A stretch of DNA of 64,000 bases from Sipunculus nudus (GCA_026874595.1 CM049312.1:73506429-73570428), one strand, 5' to 3'; shown: positions 39,384-50,823, numbered from the stretch's first letter. Numbers and translations are program-made. Notes: generated by a model from the letters alone, not told the origin.

Positions 39384-40670
39384 TCATTTAGTACAAAATT
39401 TACACGCGGCGTTTGAACATTGTCCGTTGTATAAACCAGCCGCGTCCCGCATGAATTCCACAAAAATGTCATTGTTCACATTCCGCTCCCTCCACATGTA
39501 CACACTTAAATATCCCGACAACATCTCAGGCTTCACTCCCAATTTGGGCATCGTTAGACCATGCTTTACCTTTTGCCAACACCCCTCAATACCATTCGTA
39601 TGGCAGCCGGTTACCGGGTCTTTAAATGTTTCACTATGGTTCACCGTCAGATGACCATAGCCCATCTCTTTCAATTGACTGTATGCTTTCCAACAGTCCG
39701 AGTATATCACCGAGCCTCGAGCGACGTGTTTTTTTATAATCAGGAGTAAGGTATTTGCACTCCTGTCCGGAACTGTACACATGAACAGTTTCGATTTATT
39801 TTCTCTTTCTCGCCCTCCCAGAACCCATCCGCCCCTCACCTGATGGCCACGGTGATACTTTCTTTGGGCAAATTTACTTTCGTCGATTTCTACAATGATT
39901 CCAGGACCTCCGATCTGTGCACCTTGCTCAGTCTCTCTTAACAACACCTCCTCGCAAACCTCGCGACTAAAGCTGGCCCAGTCCACAATGGTATTAGGAC
40001 TCAAGCCAGTCTGGTAACGGATTTGGTTATGCGTTAACCCTATTGTCCAAAAATACGTGAGGTCCAGAATCTCCTCAATACTGAGCTTCGACATGGCAAA
40101 CCAGGTGCCATGTCGAACTGATAACTTCATGTTATGCTTTGGCCGTCTTTTTTGGCAGCGCCATTGGTAGCCATCACCACAGTCTTTTGTGTTCACCGAT
40201 ACAAGTTTCATTTCACTTTGACAAACAGGGCAGGTTCTTCTTTTCGGTACTAAACATTTCTCCATTAGCCACGTTAAACACGACTCTTTTGACGACAGTA
40301 CATTGCGCACTAGGAAGGTATGCGAAATGTGACATGAGGATGTCACTGCATCACCTTTACCGAAACTTCCTACAGTAAAACTACATTGGGTCGCACTATC
40401 TTTCTGATTCACCCCATCTGTGTTTAAACCCACATACCTGACGGAGGGGCCCCCACACGATGGCAAACACCTCGTTTGGCTTTCTTCTGTTGCTTTTTCC
40501 AATCTTCGTTTCTGCAACATGAGTCTAATCGCTCGGGGACCTTTAAACTTTTTCGCTCTTTCGGCCTCATTATCCTCACACTTGCGTTTAGACGGTATCG
40601 ATGCCATCGTTTCATTTACAACACCTTGGATCTTGTCCCTGACAGACGTGTTACCTGTAGGTTTATCCAT
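39384..40670 (-). CDS. Merlin/ISXO2-like transposase, intact
   Basis: Single-exon 428-aa frame. It cuts and inserts its own element by a DDE RNase-H-fold mechanism. Seen: a basic N-terminus (KRKCEDNEAERAKKFKG near residue 30, nuclear-localisation-like), a zinc ribbon beginning CPVC with later C residues at about 145-175, then the catalytic core with D263 (VEIDESKF), D325 (IYSDCWKAY) and E362 (NGIEGCW), i.e. a DD36E spacing. The segments KYHRGHQ, VNHSETFKDP and GCHTNGIEG are typical of the ISXO2-like (IS1595) domain. The ATG at 40670 follows an in-frame region that closes upstream, and no stop or frameshift is present. Terminal repeats and a target duplication flank it, so this copy may have been active recently. 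Confidence 0.93.
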   Translation of the reverse strand: MDKPTGNTSVRDKIQGVVNETMASIPSKRKCEDNEAERAKKFKGPRAIRLMLQKRRLEKATEESQTRCLPSCGGPSVRYVGLNTDGVNQKDSATQCSFTVGSFGKGDAVTSSCHISHTFLVRNVLSSKESCLTWLMEKCLVPKRRTCPVCQSEMKLVSVNTKDCGDGYQWRCQKRRPKHNMKLSVRHGTWFAMSKLSIEEILDLTYFWTIGLTHNQIRYQTGLSPNTIVDWASFSREVCEEVLLRETEQGAQIGGPGIIVEIDESKFAQRKYHRGHQVRGGWVLGGRERENKSKLFMCTVPDRSANTLLLIIKKHVARGSVIYSDCWKAYSQLKEMGYGHLTVNHSETFKDPVTGCHTNGIEGCWQKVKHGLTMPKLGVKPEMLSGYLSVYMWRERNVNNDIFVEFMRDAAGLYNGQCSNAACKFCTK

Positions 40671-41357
40671 GGCTGCTATGCTTGTTCATTAGTTACAACG
40701 GTATCTCAGTAAACAGTTAACACAGGTCATGTGATATTTTAATTACCAAAACAATAACAAGCTCACCCACATGTTAATGATTTACTTCATGTGCACGTGT
40801 ACTTTTTTTTTCATTGTTAATAATGATATTTTACCTATTTTCTGACACTTATTATATTATAAGACATGCTAATATTCATTATTAATCTATAGATATATTT
40901 ATAAAGTTAACGAACACCTACTCAACTCAGCTTAATGTAAAAACCCCCCTAACTGTGATATTTGTGAGCTAGGTAAAACCCGGCCATTCACCGATTTCGC
41001 GCACCCCACATGCTCATAGTTTAGCTGAATATTTCACACTATACGTCAAAAAGACACACCACACATTGCTTTTTATTTCCATTTATTTTCGTCTATACAC
41101 TAGTAACACGGTTTTATTTATTAGCATTAATCATGGATAATCTGTTGATTTATTTCTGGGGTCACGGATCCGGACTTCGTTACGTCTCGCTTTAAGTCAC
41201 AGCCTCATTTATGCATATTCATGAGAGATTTCTCAATGGACAGTTTTCCCTTATATTATTGGCTTACATCACAGAGGGTGGCGACACCTTCTGTATTTTT
41301 GCCACATTACTTTACAACAATTGACTTAAATACCTCGACAAATCATTGCCCTGCAAC

Positions 41358-41430
41358 TTGACTTCCTGGCGCAGTTGGATAAGCAGACGGCTTCTGGGAG
41401 TGCGGTCGGTGGTTCGAGACCCGTTCGAGG
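41358..41430 (+). repeat. tRNA-Arg-like SINE head
   Basis: A-box-like TGGCGCAGTTGGATAAGC and B-box GGTTCGAGACC are correctly spaced, with TCT at the anticodon position. The anticodon and T stems do not pair well, so it is a tRNA-derived repeat rather than a working tRNA. Confidence 0.55.
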
Positions 41431-42084
41431 ATCATGTCATTGTATGTTACTATGTATTTATAATAATCGGTTCTCTCTCACATTTCAGACGTCCACAGAC
41501 AACATTCCTATGTAAACAGACATACATAACGGCTCAAATGAGACAAGAACACAGTGTTTATAAATATGTTTATTCATATAATGTACGTAACCCCCAAAAA
41601 AACTATACCCCATTTTTTCTCTATCCCCATCAAATATATCGCCCTCTTTACCTTGTTCCTCATAGAAGCGTAGCCCGGTTTCTATAGTGGCTCCCATAAT
41701 TGTATGCATCCTGAAATATTTTCCCCCTGAAATTTTCTGCTGCCCTGCAATATTTAATGCCTGCTCACTCTTGACACCACAAATTGGGCCGACCCTGACT
41801 GGACCCGGAAAAAAACCTGCAGCCTACCACCAGTACCATATGCACTATGGGTGTAGCATAATAAATTGTTTCCTGACAAAGGCCGATACATATTATTTTC
41901 CCCGAGAATTTCCGTATTTCATTTTGCTGATAACTGGAGTCCATTATATTAGAAGAGGAGGGGGCCAGGGAACCTCTTAATTCTCCTTGTCAAATTGTTA
42001 ATGGTTCCCCATTTTTGCGATAGATGGCGCTTCAATCGCAGATATAAAGGAACAAAAATCACCCCTGATGGTATCTCTTCTTCA

Positions 42085-42155
42085 GGGCTCACTAAGTAGC
42101 ATGTAGGGCTCCTAGTCTAGAGATCATAGGTTCGATTCCCAACTCAGGCCACTTC
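42085..42155 (+). repeat. Degenerate tRNA-like SINE head
   Basis: The B-box GGTTCGATTCC is perfect, but the A-box (taagtagcatgtagggc) and stems are poor. Not a tRNA gene. Confidence 0.35.
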
Positions 42156-42283
42156 TGATGTTTAGTAGTTGTTTATGTTAGAATAGTTGATATGAGCGTA
42201 GGGACATCCACAAGGAAAAATAGGAGTTTAAATAGGGAATGAGAAGTGACAGTTTTGTTTATATGTTCATGTTCCTCAATAGA

Positions 42284-42311
42284 AGTGTAGCCCTCATTCT
42301 ATAGTGGCTCC
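42284..42311 (-). mobile_element. Solo Merlin-type terminal repeat
   Basis: 'tagaagtgtagccctcattc' followed by 'tatagtggctcc' is a diverged copy of the Merlin right end, in the same orientation as 41665-41694. No matching target duplication with 38419 was found. Confidence 0.5.
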
Positions 42312-42719
42312 CTGTTTCTGCATGTAGAACTATTCTGTAAAGGCCCTAGCTGTTAATGCTGACTGACTGAAGATGTTTTCGCTTTATTGAGCAGCTACAG
42401 GCTGCTGTGGTCAAGACCCTAGCCCTGTGGGCTCCTTAAGCATAATTTTGAGAGCCGATAGACGTAATGCCAGCAAGCCAAGCAGGAAGCTGTGAGAGTC
42501 TGCCACTGTGACCATATTTTCCTGTACTGATGACTTTGAGGAAAGCCACCAAGGGTGACTATGAAATGTCCGTTTACTGTGCAAGACGTTTTGTCGCTGC
42601 AGGCGGCTAAGCCACACCACCCTCAACCACAAAGGCAGAAGCAGGGCACATTCCCTTCTCTGATTTCAGCAGCAGAGACCCAGCCATGCCAATCGAGAGC
42701 TGAACCCGAATGATGAACA

Positions 42720-44458
42720 GACAGAGCTTCGAAATGATTGACATTTTATACTTTCAGTTTCTGCCATTTACTACATCAAGGAAGTAAAAACATTATTGGA
42801 TGTAGGAGGTTGGATATTCAGATTCAGAATAGTCCTCCGATGCTCCAAAGACCTCTCACTTTCCGTGTACTCTATGTTCAGCCCTTAGAATTGTGACTTC
42901 TGGATCAAGTGTAATTTTCATAAATATTTCTTGTTTGCAAATTATAAAAAACATTTTATGAAAAAAATGTGTGCTTATTGTGATATTACTGACCAAATTA
43001 GCTGTAAATAATGAAATTATTGAGATTTGTGATTCAGATATATGTTGTACTGTTAATGTATAAATTTTTTAATCTTAAAAAGAAAGTGATAAAATAAATG
43101 TGGATCTAATGCAAACATTTGTTCATTATATTCCTGCCTCAGTAGAAATGGAAAAAGAATGATTAGCTTATTTTTCCGTCTCTCTGCCCATTTTAAAACA
43201 TAAAACAATTATGAATAAATGTTTATTCCTGTAAGTACAATTGAATTAAATTTCATATACTCTATAAATGTGGAGAGGTGTTGTAACTCCCAACATTGCC
43301 CCCAACCCCTGCTATCACGTCCTTATACCTGTGCACTGGGGACATCAGTTTTATTGCATCTGTATAAAATTTATTAAATTTTATGAAGAAAATTATGATA
43401 ATAAAAATATAATATCTAATTGAATCATTTTATATTTGTGCCCCTGCAAAATGTGAGATAAAGTGTTCAGCTTTGTTTGCCTACCAGTCTGTCTGTCCAT
43501 ATTTAATATTCAGTTATTGTGAATCAGCTTTATCTCCTGTTTCATTTCCTGTATGTAGTTACATTATTCCCCCCCCCCCCCCCCCCCCAACCAGACAGAG
43601 CTTCGAAATGATTGACATTTTATACTTTCAGTTTCTGCCATTTACTACATCAAGGAAGTAAAAACATTATTGGATGTAGGAGGTTGGATATTCAGATTCA
43701 GAATAGTCCTCCGATGCTCCAAAGACCTCTCACTTTCCGTGTACTCTATGTTCAGCCCTTCGAATTGTGACTTCTGGATCAAGTGTAATTTTCATAAATA
43801 TTTCTTGTTTGCAAATTATAAAATACATTTTATGAAAAAAATGTGTGCTTATTGTGATATTACTGACCAAATTAGCTGTAAATAATGAAATTATTGAGAT
43901 TTGTGATTCAGATATATGTTGTACTGTTAATGTATAAATTTTTTAATCTTAAAAAGAAAGTGATAAAATTAATGTGGATCTAATGCAAACATTTGTTCAT
44001 TATATTCCTGCCTCAGGAGAAATGGAAAAAGAATGATTAGCTTATTTTTCCGTCTCTCTGCCCATTTTAAAACATAAAACAATTATGAATAAATGTTTAT
44101 TCCTGTAAGTACAATTGAATTAAATTTCATATACTCTATAAATGTGGAGAGGTGTTGTAACTCCCAACATTGCCCCCAACCCCTGCTATCACGTCCTTAT
44201 ACCTGTGCACTGGGGACATCAGTTTTATTGCATCTGTATAAAATTTATTAAATTTTATGAAGAAAATTATGATAATAAAAATATAATATCTAATTGAATC
44301 ATTTTATATTTGTGCCCCTGCAAAATGTGAGATAAAGTGTTCAGCTTTGTTTGCCTACCAGTCTGTCTGTCCATATTTAAATATTCAGTTATTGTGAATC
44401 AGCTTTATCTCCTGTTTCATATCCTGTATGTAGTTACATTATTCCCCCCCCCCCCCCA
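42720..44458. repeat. 874-bp tandem duplication
   Basis: 'acagagcttcgaaatgattg' occurs at 42721 and 43595. The copies are nearly identical for about 850 bases, and each ends in a poly-C run (43569-43588 and 44444-44457). A third, older partial copy of the 3' part follows at 44458-44545 ('tggtctggggacgttagtta'). No coding content recognised. Confidence 0.93.
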
Positions 44459-45398
44459 ACCACCAAGTCCTTCCACCTGTGGTCTGGGGACGTTAGTTAT
44501 ATTGCAACTGTATAACTTTTATAAAATTGATAAAAAAACCTTGGTATAATAAAAAAGGATCTAATTGAACAAGTGTGTAAACTGCTGAACTGTTAAAGCT
44601 TGTCAAAAAGCCCACCAATGATCATCATAGTATAAATCATATGTTCACGAGCTGTTCACCTGCTTTTTATTCAACATTAGAAAATGCATGGTTTTCAACT
44701 TCACAGGACACACATTTAAAGAAAAATCTCATGAAAATATCCTTTCAGACTATTTTAGCTGAGGGTCAGGACCCATAGTTCCCAATTACTCAAATTAGAG
44801 TAGTAATACTAAGGTTTGACATTTTGGCCTGAAATTAAGCATGCCCATACATTTAGGATAGCCTTCTTTAACAAGACTTGTGGCACCACCTAGATTCATT
44901 TTTTTGTTGCATGCTCCCATGCCCAAATGTCAGGACTGGTTTATCATATAGGCCAGAAAATTTTCATGTTGAAAACTAGGATTGTTTCTGATACACAAAC
45001 CTTGGTAGTACAACCTACTACCACTACTGTGTACATATTTTCTAATATCTCAGAAGTTGAGAGATGTTTTTGCCTGAAATTTTGTTGGTCTATCAGCCAT
45101 TTAAAAATGATTAAACACCAATAAAATTAGGGACTTTTTCAGTAAATTAATGACCTAAGATGTCTCTGAACCAATCTGCAAACAGTATGGTGGTATGTCT
45201 TGTCATTGCACTTGATGAACAATGGCTTGTAACACCTCTGTGTAGGTGAGGCTTTGCAGTTTTTTTTTCAGTAGCTTTAAAAGAATAATAAAATATATTA
45301 ATAGGGAGGGAGTATACATGATTTCTGGTGTATATTCCAATACACAGGTTTCCATTAGGCATGTAGGTTTTGTTCATGGTTCTTATTTTTAATTGCAG

Positions 45399-46994
45399 AG
45401 CAAGGCAAAAGGAAATATGGATCCTGCTCTATCCCCTCCCTGTTTGGGTATTTCCATAAAAAAAGAAAATGACCATGGCAGCTCCCAGTGTGATTCAGGT
45501 GATAGAGTCCAGGACAGTGGATTCACCCAGGACACATCATGTGTACAGAAATTACTACCAAATCTTCACTACATAAAGAATGATACTTCTGATGAGGAAA
45601 ATCTTAGTTGTCCAAAAGAAATAAAGAATAAGTTATCAGGAGAGGAAGCACAGAGTTGTCCACAAATCCACCAAAATATATATTCTACAGAATATTCTAA
45701 ACAGATTACTGTTCACGTGTCCTCTGTTGTATCTGAGGGAGACAATGTTGATTTGAGCCAAGTAATTAAAACTGAACAAATTAATAGTCTCACTGATCAT
45801 ATCAAGTCACCTGAAAAACTATTTAAATGGATTGAATGTGGTAAATCTTTCGCTCGGGAGAATAGTATGAAGGATCATGTAAGGACACATACTGGAGAAA
45901 ACCCATTTAAATGTGGACAGTGTGATAAATCTTATGACAAACAGAGTAGTTTGAAGACTCACAGGAGGACACATTCTGGAGAAAAACTATTTAAATGTGA
46001 ACAGTGTGGTAAATCTTTCCGTCGGCACAGTGTTCTGAAGTCTCACATCATGACACATACTGGAGAAAAACCTTTTAAATGTGCACAATGTGATCGATCT
46101 TTCTGTCACCAGAGTAGCCTGAAGACTCACATCAGAATACATACTCGAGAAAAAACATTTAAATGTGGACAGTGTGGTATATCTTACTATCAGCAGTGTG
46201 ATCTGAAGAAACATACCAGGACACATACTGGAGAAAAACCATTTAGATGTGGCCAGTGTGATAAATCTTTCTATCAGCAGAGTGTTCTGAAGTCTCACAT
46301 CATGACACATACTGGAGAAAAACCATTTAAATGTGCTCAATGTGATCGATCTTTCTGTCACCAGTATAACCTGAAGACTCACATCAGGATACATACTGGA
46401 GAAAAACCATTTAAATGTGCACAGTGTGATAAATCTTTCGGACATCATGGTAGTCTGATGTATCATATTAGGGCACATACTGGAGAAAAACCATTTAAAT
46501 GTGGACAGTGTGATAAATCTTTCAGTTTGGAAAGTACCCTAGGGAGACACATTAGGACACATACTGGAGAAAACCCATATAAATGTGAACAGTGTGGAAA
46601 ATCCTATAAACATCAGAGAAGTCTGAAGACTCACATGAGGACACATACTGGAGAAAAACCATTTAAATGTGAACAGTGTAGTACATCTTTCTATCAGCAT
46701 AGTGATCTGAAGTCTCACGTCAGGAGACATACTGGAGAAAAGCCATTTCAATGTCAACGATGTGGTAAATCTTTCTATCAGCAGAGGGAACTGAAGTCTC
46801 ACGTCAGAACACATACTGGAGAAAAACCATTTAAATGTGGCCAGTGTGGTAAATCATTCTCTCATCAGACTAGCCTGAAGAATCATATTTGGACACATAC
46901 TGGAGAAAAACCATTTAAATGTGCACAGTGTGGTAAATCTTTCGCTCGGCAGAGTAACCTGAAGACTCACATCAGGATACATCACAACGTATGA
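45399..46994 (+). CDS. C2H2 zinc-finger protein, terminal exon with 13 intact fingers
   Basis: Probable nuclear DNA-binding transcription regulator. The exon follows a good acceptor (aattgcag, 45391-45398) and stays open to TGA at 46992; the first internal ATG is 45417 (525 aa from there). An upstream coding exon may exist but was not found. The N-terminal ~135 residues are acidic/polar without a known domain and include two SUMO-type motifs (IKKE, IKTE). Then 28-residue fingers run to the end. Finger 1 is degenerate (FKWIEC: Trp for the first Cys); fingers 2-14 keep both Cys and both His, with HTGEKPF linkers. The helix residues differ between fingers, as expected for sequence-specific binding. 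The protein ends four residues after the last His. Confidence 0.88.
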   Translation, partial: SKAKGNMDPALSPPCLGISIKKENDHGSSQCDSGDRVQDSGFTQDTSCVQKLLPNLHYIKNDTSDEENLSCPKEIKNKLSGEEAQSCPQIHQNIYSTEYSKQITVHVSSVVSEGDNVDLSQVIKTEQINSLTDHIKSPEKLFKWIECGKSFARENSMKDHVRTHTGENPFKCGQCDKSYDKQSSLKTHRRTHSGEKLFKCEQCGKSFRRHSVLKSHIMTHTGEKPFKCAQCDRSFCHQSSLKTHIRIHTREKTFKCGQCGISYYQQCDLKKHTRTHTGEKPFRCGQCDKSFYQQSVLKSHIMTHTGEKPFKCAQCDRSFCHQYNLKTHIRIHTGEKPFKCAQCDKSFGHHGSLMYHIRAHTGEKPFKCGQCDKSFSLESTLGRHIRTHTGENPYKCEQCGKSYKHQRSLKTHMRTHTGEKPFKCEQCSTSFYQHSDLKSHVRRHTGEKPFQCQRCGKSFYQQRELKSHVRTHTGEKPFKCGQCGKSFSHQTSLKNHIWTHTGEKPFKCAQCGKSFARQSNLKTHIRIHHNV

Positions 46995-47284
46995 TCGTCA
47001 GAGTAGTCTGAAGTCTCACATCAGGACACTTACTTGAGAAAAACCATTTAAATGTGCATAATGTGTTCGATCGTTTTGTCACCAAAGTAACCTGATGACT
47101 CACATCAGGATACATACTGGAGAAAGACCATTTAAATGTGGACTCTTTCTATCAGCAGAGTGATCTTATGAAACACACCAGAACACATACTGGAGAAAAA
47201 TCATTTAATTGTGCAAAATGTGATCGATTTTTCTGTCACCAAAGAAACTTGAAGACTCGCATCAGGACACATACTGTAGAATAA
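46995..47284 (+). pseudogene. Relic zinc-finger units downstream of the stop
   Basis: The finger array continues in DNA after the TGA: 'agtctgaagtctcacatcagg', 'ggagaaagaccatttaaatg' and 'tttctgtcaccaaag' blocks represent about four more units. A deletion of roughly 45 bases after the last intact finger shifts the frame, and later units carry stops and another deletion. Confidence 0.85.
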
Positions 47285-47380
47285 AATATTACTTTGTAAA
47301 GTTTTGGATGACACACTGGAGAGAAAAAAATAATTTAAATTTGGATAGTTTGGAATTATATTTTTCTTCAAGGAGAGTTA

Positions 47381-47690
47381 GGGTACCTTTCCATTACATG
47401 CAGATTTTCACCCACGTGTCCCTGCATGCTGAGAGCGCCTTTCCATATGTGTGGATCCCACATGTAGATGACCCATTAGTTTTGATGAACGCATGCACCT
47501 AGAAATCATAATTTCTTAAATTTTAGTATAATGTTTTAATACAATATTCAGTGTAAACATTAATACCAGTTGGTGAGGCAGATTTAAACGGATTAATATC
47601 ATGTCTCACCAGCCAGGCTAACATGGTGGCTTTTTCCATTATACTTAGAGCTGACGCTCCTGGCTGGATCTTTATTTAAGCTACCTGGAA
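47381..47690. mobile_element. Truncated Harbinger-like element, inverted copy
   Basis: It starts TTA-GGGTACCTTTCCATTACATG and runs, inverted, along 50823 down to about 50510 (shared 'cagccaggct', 'taatatcatgtctcacc' region). The other end is missing. Confidence 0.65.
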
Positions 47691-48659
47691 GCACCATTAA
47701 CAATATAATTTTCAAAACATAGTTTTGAATTTACAAAAGATTGACATCTGCTGATATCTATCAAATAACCGCATTTAGGTGCCTGCAGAAATTCGTAGCA
47801 TGATAGTTGTACGTCTTTTTGTGAAACCAGTTACAAAACGGCGTTTCACATGGTACAACAATGGTTAAATAAAACCGATTACAAATATTTGTGTTCATTT
47901 ATATATTTATGACATGATATCCGTCAAGTTATTATTCAATACAAATATAATATTCTTCATTAATAATGAGCATTATGGGTTTCCTGTGCTAACCCTAATA
48001 TGGACGTTGAAGAATCTCAGGCCGACAAAAGATTATATCAAAGAAACTGTATTGGATAAAAATGCGTTGTTGCCAAGTCACGACCCTCACAGGCCATGAC
48101 CCAGTCAGAGTCGAAACCCTTTGAGCCCAAGGCACCACCCATCAAGTTAGATTCCATACAACTAAGGTTCAATGTCTGAATTCTGTTACGAATTAGAGCC
48201 CACATGCATGTATACAAAATAAATCAAACTTAAGCGGCTTTGAAATGTCACCGGGGCTGTAAAATTCGAGGCCAGGAAATAGCCTCCCGAAGAAAAGTCC
48301 GAGACCGGCGGAACCCGGCCTTGAGACCAAGACCTGTCTCGACTCCGATTATAAGAAATCAGTGTATGATTTGTTTTATAAAGATAGAAGCAGTGTAGTA
48401 CTCAGGAATAGGGACTGAAGTATTACTGCTCGCGTTAACAAAGGGTTTATTAAGTTCTACATGTGTTATTGCTTTGTGTGTCCTTTAAATTTTTGCAACT
48501 AGGCGTTGAATGTTGTATGTTGAATGGCAAGATATTTCATTTGTTTAGTTTATGATGTTCGATAAAATATCTCCTGAAACAACACAGGTGTACATGTAAT
48601 TTATGAATACTACATTTAACCTTAGTACTTAATAAGGTTTCGATACAGATTTTGCTTTC

Positions 48660-49296
48660 TCTGTACAGTCTTATGCGAGATGGGATGGGTCATTACAATG
48701 GAAACAAACGTTTTGCGATCAGACAGGGTTGGAAGCGCGATACGTGGGCGATTAGTTTGAGTGATGAACTTCAGAGGTCTATTCACGTATGCCGCCTGCA
48801 GAAGCGTTAGACTACGAGAAACTAAAGGTTACGCTCTTAAAACATTTCATATGACTGAGGATAGGTATAGAACATGTCTTCCAGAACGGTATGAAACACC
48901 CTCCCAATTCGTATCACGTCTTAGTAGTTATTTTTTCGATGGGTAGACCTTTCTCGTATCAAAATCTCATTTGAATCATTAGTGGACTTACTTTTGCTCG
49001 AGCAATTCTTGCAAACCTGTAGCGAAGATCTGGCTGCTTTTCTGAATGAAAGAGAATACAAGAACATTTCTGAATTAGCTCATGCGGCAGAGCGTTATAC
49101 GGACGCTCACGGGTTCAGAACATTCACTAATCAGAGCCAGCGTTACAGCGGTTTAAAATCTCAGAATCTTAAAGACGCAAAGCAACTCTTTAATGTATCT
49201 AACACAAATAACTACAAACGCTGTTGTTTCATTTGTAATGACCCATCCCATCTCGCAAAAGACTGTAAAGAGAAAAAAGTCTGTATCGAAACCTAA
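48660..49296 (+). pseudogene. Gypsy-like retroelement gag relic
   Basis: Broken gag of a Ty3/Gypsy-type retroelement. Pieces in shifting frames read EALDYEKLKVTLLKHF, then MTEDRYR...ERYETPSQFVSRL (a SCAN/gag-like segment), then a zinc knuckle CFICNDPSHLAKDC (C-x2-C-x4-H-x4-C) at about 49228-49270. At least two frameshifts and several stops separate them. Gag would form the particle core; this copy cannot. Confidence 0.75.
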
Positions 49297-49549
49297 TAAA
49301 GTTAGTGGCTTTGCAGTCGAAAACCTCTGTGATACTGAAGGACTCGAGCAAAGGGGATCCTCTCAGAATCCACCGCCATATATGACATCTGGTCATTAGC
49401 AAGATGCTGACGATAAAGAGATAGGATGTTTCATTACTCAGTAGGAAGATTGTTGTAAAATAAAGAAAGATTGTGTGCGGTTACATTGCGGACATAAGGC
49501 AAGCCTCTTAAATAGGCATGCCCTCATACCAATTCCCAGTCTATGCCAA

Positions 49550-49975
49550 TGTGCATTTGTCAGGGTAGAGTTGGAAGTCATACTGTTACAGTACTAAGAG
49601 ATTCGGGTTGTAGTAGTGCAGTCATTAGAAGTAGCCTTGTGACCCAGGAACAATTCACAGGTAAATAGCAAACGTATGTGCTAATTGACGGGACAATTAG
49701 AACATTTCCAGTAGCTGTTGTGAATGTTGACCTCCCGAATCTAACTGCCAGTTTACAAATACTGTGCATGATTAAACCAGTTAACGGTCTGATAATAGGC
49801 AATGTCGCAGATGCACGCGAACCTTGCGATCCAGATAAAAACTGGGTCAACCGAACAGAGGGAAAAGGATCTGAATCGAGGCGTACTAGAGAGACTGTTG
49901 ACTTCCCGTTATTAGATACAATTTCAGTAGAGACAAGACTCATGAAGCAGAAGAGTAAAAGCTCTACTTAGCCTC
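49550..49975 (+). pseudogene. Gypsy-like aspartic protease relic
   Basis: It continues the gag relic. A piece with VTVLRDSGCSSAVIRS has the retropepsin D-S-G active-site motif. A stop and frameshift follow, and the next frame carries PVNGLIIGNVADARE, the typical end of such proteases. No reverse transcriptase or integrase was recognised further on. Confidence 0.7.
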
Positions 49976-50258
49976 TGAGAGTACCAAGCGGGATAACAGG
50001 TATCGAGTCGGAGGAATTCCTGAAACTACAGAAAGACGACAAAAACAGGTCACATTTGTGGGACAGCAAAACAAAGTCCAACAGCTGACAGTAAGTACCG
50101 TTTTGTTAGAGACAATACTCTAATGTGTAAACTCACAAATACAAATGGTTAACATTTAAAGGTGCAATTTATTTTATCCATGACGAAAAATAGAAGATAA
50201 ATATGAAAGAAAAACATATCAAATGAAGTCTTGTAGACCTAGAACTTCCATCGAGTTA

Positions 50259-50823
50259 GGGTGCCTTTCCATACATGCGGGCCCCCGCGCGGGTCCCGCA
50301 CGGTTGAAATCCAACAAGTGTGTTATCACTGTCGCCTTTCCATACGTGCGGGCACCCGCGCGGGTCCCGCATGCGGATCAAGCAGTGTTGGATTTCTGCG
50401 GGGGCCCGCAGGCGGATGCTACATGTATATATCAGTAGCAGGCATGTGTCCTTGTATTTGAAAAGAAAAAGGAGCTGATAGAGCTTATTTAATTGCATTA
50501 AAAAATATACGACCATTCTTCATTGAGATACGGCCCGGGACCAGCTCTAGTTAGAGTGTGACAGGAAATAGCCACCATTTAAGCCTGGCTGGTGAGATAC
50601 GATATAAATCCGCTCCAATCTGCCTCATCAGTTAGTATAAATGTTTACACTGAATATTTTCTTAAGATATTACACTAAAATTTTAGAAATTATGATTATA
50701 AGTGCATGCGGTTATCCAAACTAATGGGTCACCCGCATGCGGGGACCCGCACATATGGAAAGGGACTCTTCGCATGCGGGGGGACCCGCGCGGGTGAAAA
50801 TCCGCATGTATGGAAAGGCACCC
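50259..50823. mobile_element. Harbinger-like MITE with TTA target duplication
   Basis: Perfect 22-bp terminal inverted repeats start GGGTGCCTTTCCATACATG. TTA flanks both sides (50256-50258 and 50824-50826), as in PIF/Harbinger insertions. Subterminal GC-rich repeats (cccgcgcgggtcccgca) occur twice at the left and inverted at the right; the middle is AT-rich. There is no transposase. It sits just downstream of the Gypsy relic. Confidence 0.82.

Larger units (their letters stand above)
38803..41694 (-). mobile_element. Complete Merlin-superfamily DNA transposon
   Basis: The left end is GGCTCCACTATAAAAACCAG and the right end, inverted, GGAGCCACTATAGAAACCGG, continuing with GGCTAC. The flanks carry the exact 8-bp duplication CATAATTG at 38795-38802 and 41695-41702. 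Merlin elements are known for 8-9-bp target duplications and IS1016/IS1595-related transposases, which fits the encoded protein. Total length 2,892 bp. A tRNA-like SINE head lies inside at about 41358-41430. Confidence 0.88.

Noticed and set aside
41358-41430. tRNA-Arg gene
   Set aside because: Both promoter boxes are present but the stems do not pair; a SINE head fits better.
45393-45416. Zinc-finger start at 45393
   Set aside because: The codon there is TTG within an aattgcag splice acceptor; the first ATG in the exon is 45417.
45987-46814. Long minus-strand frames opposite the zinc-finger exon
   Set aside because: Antisense shadows of the repeated finger units.
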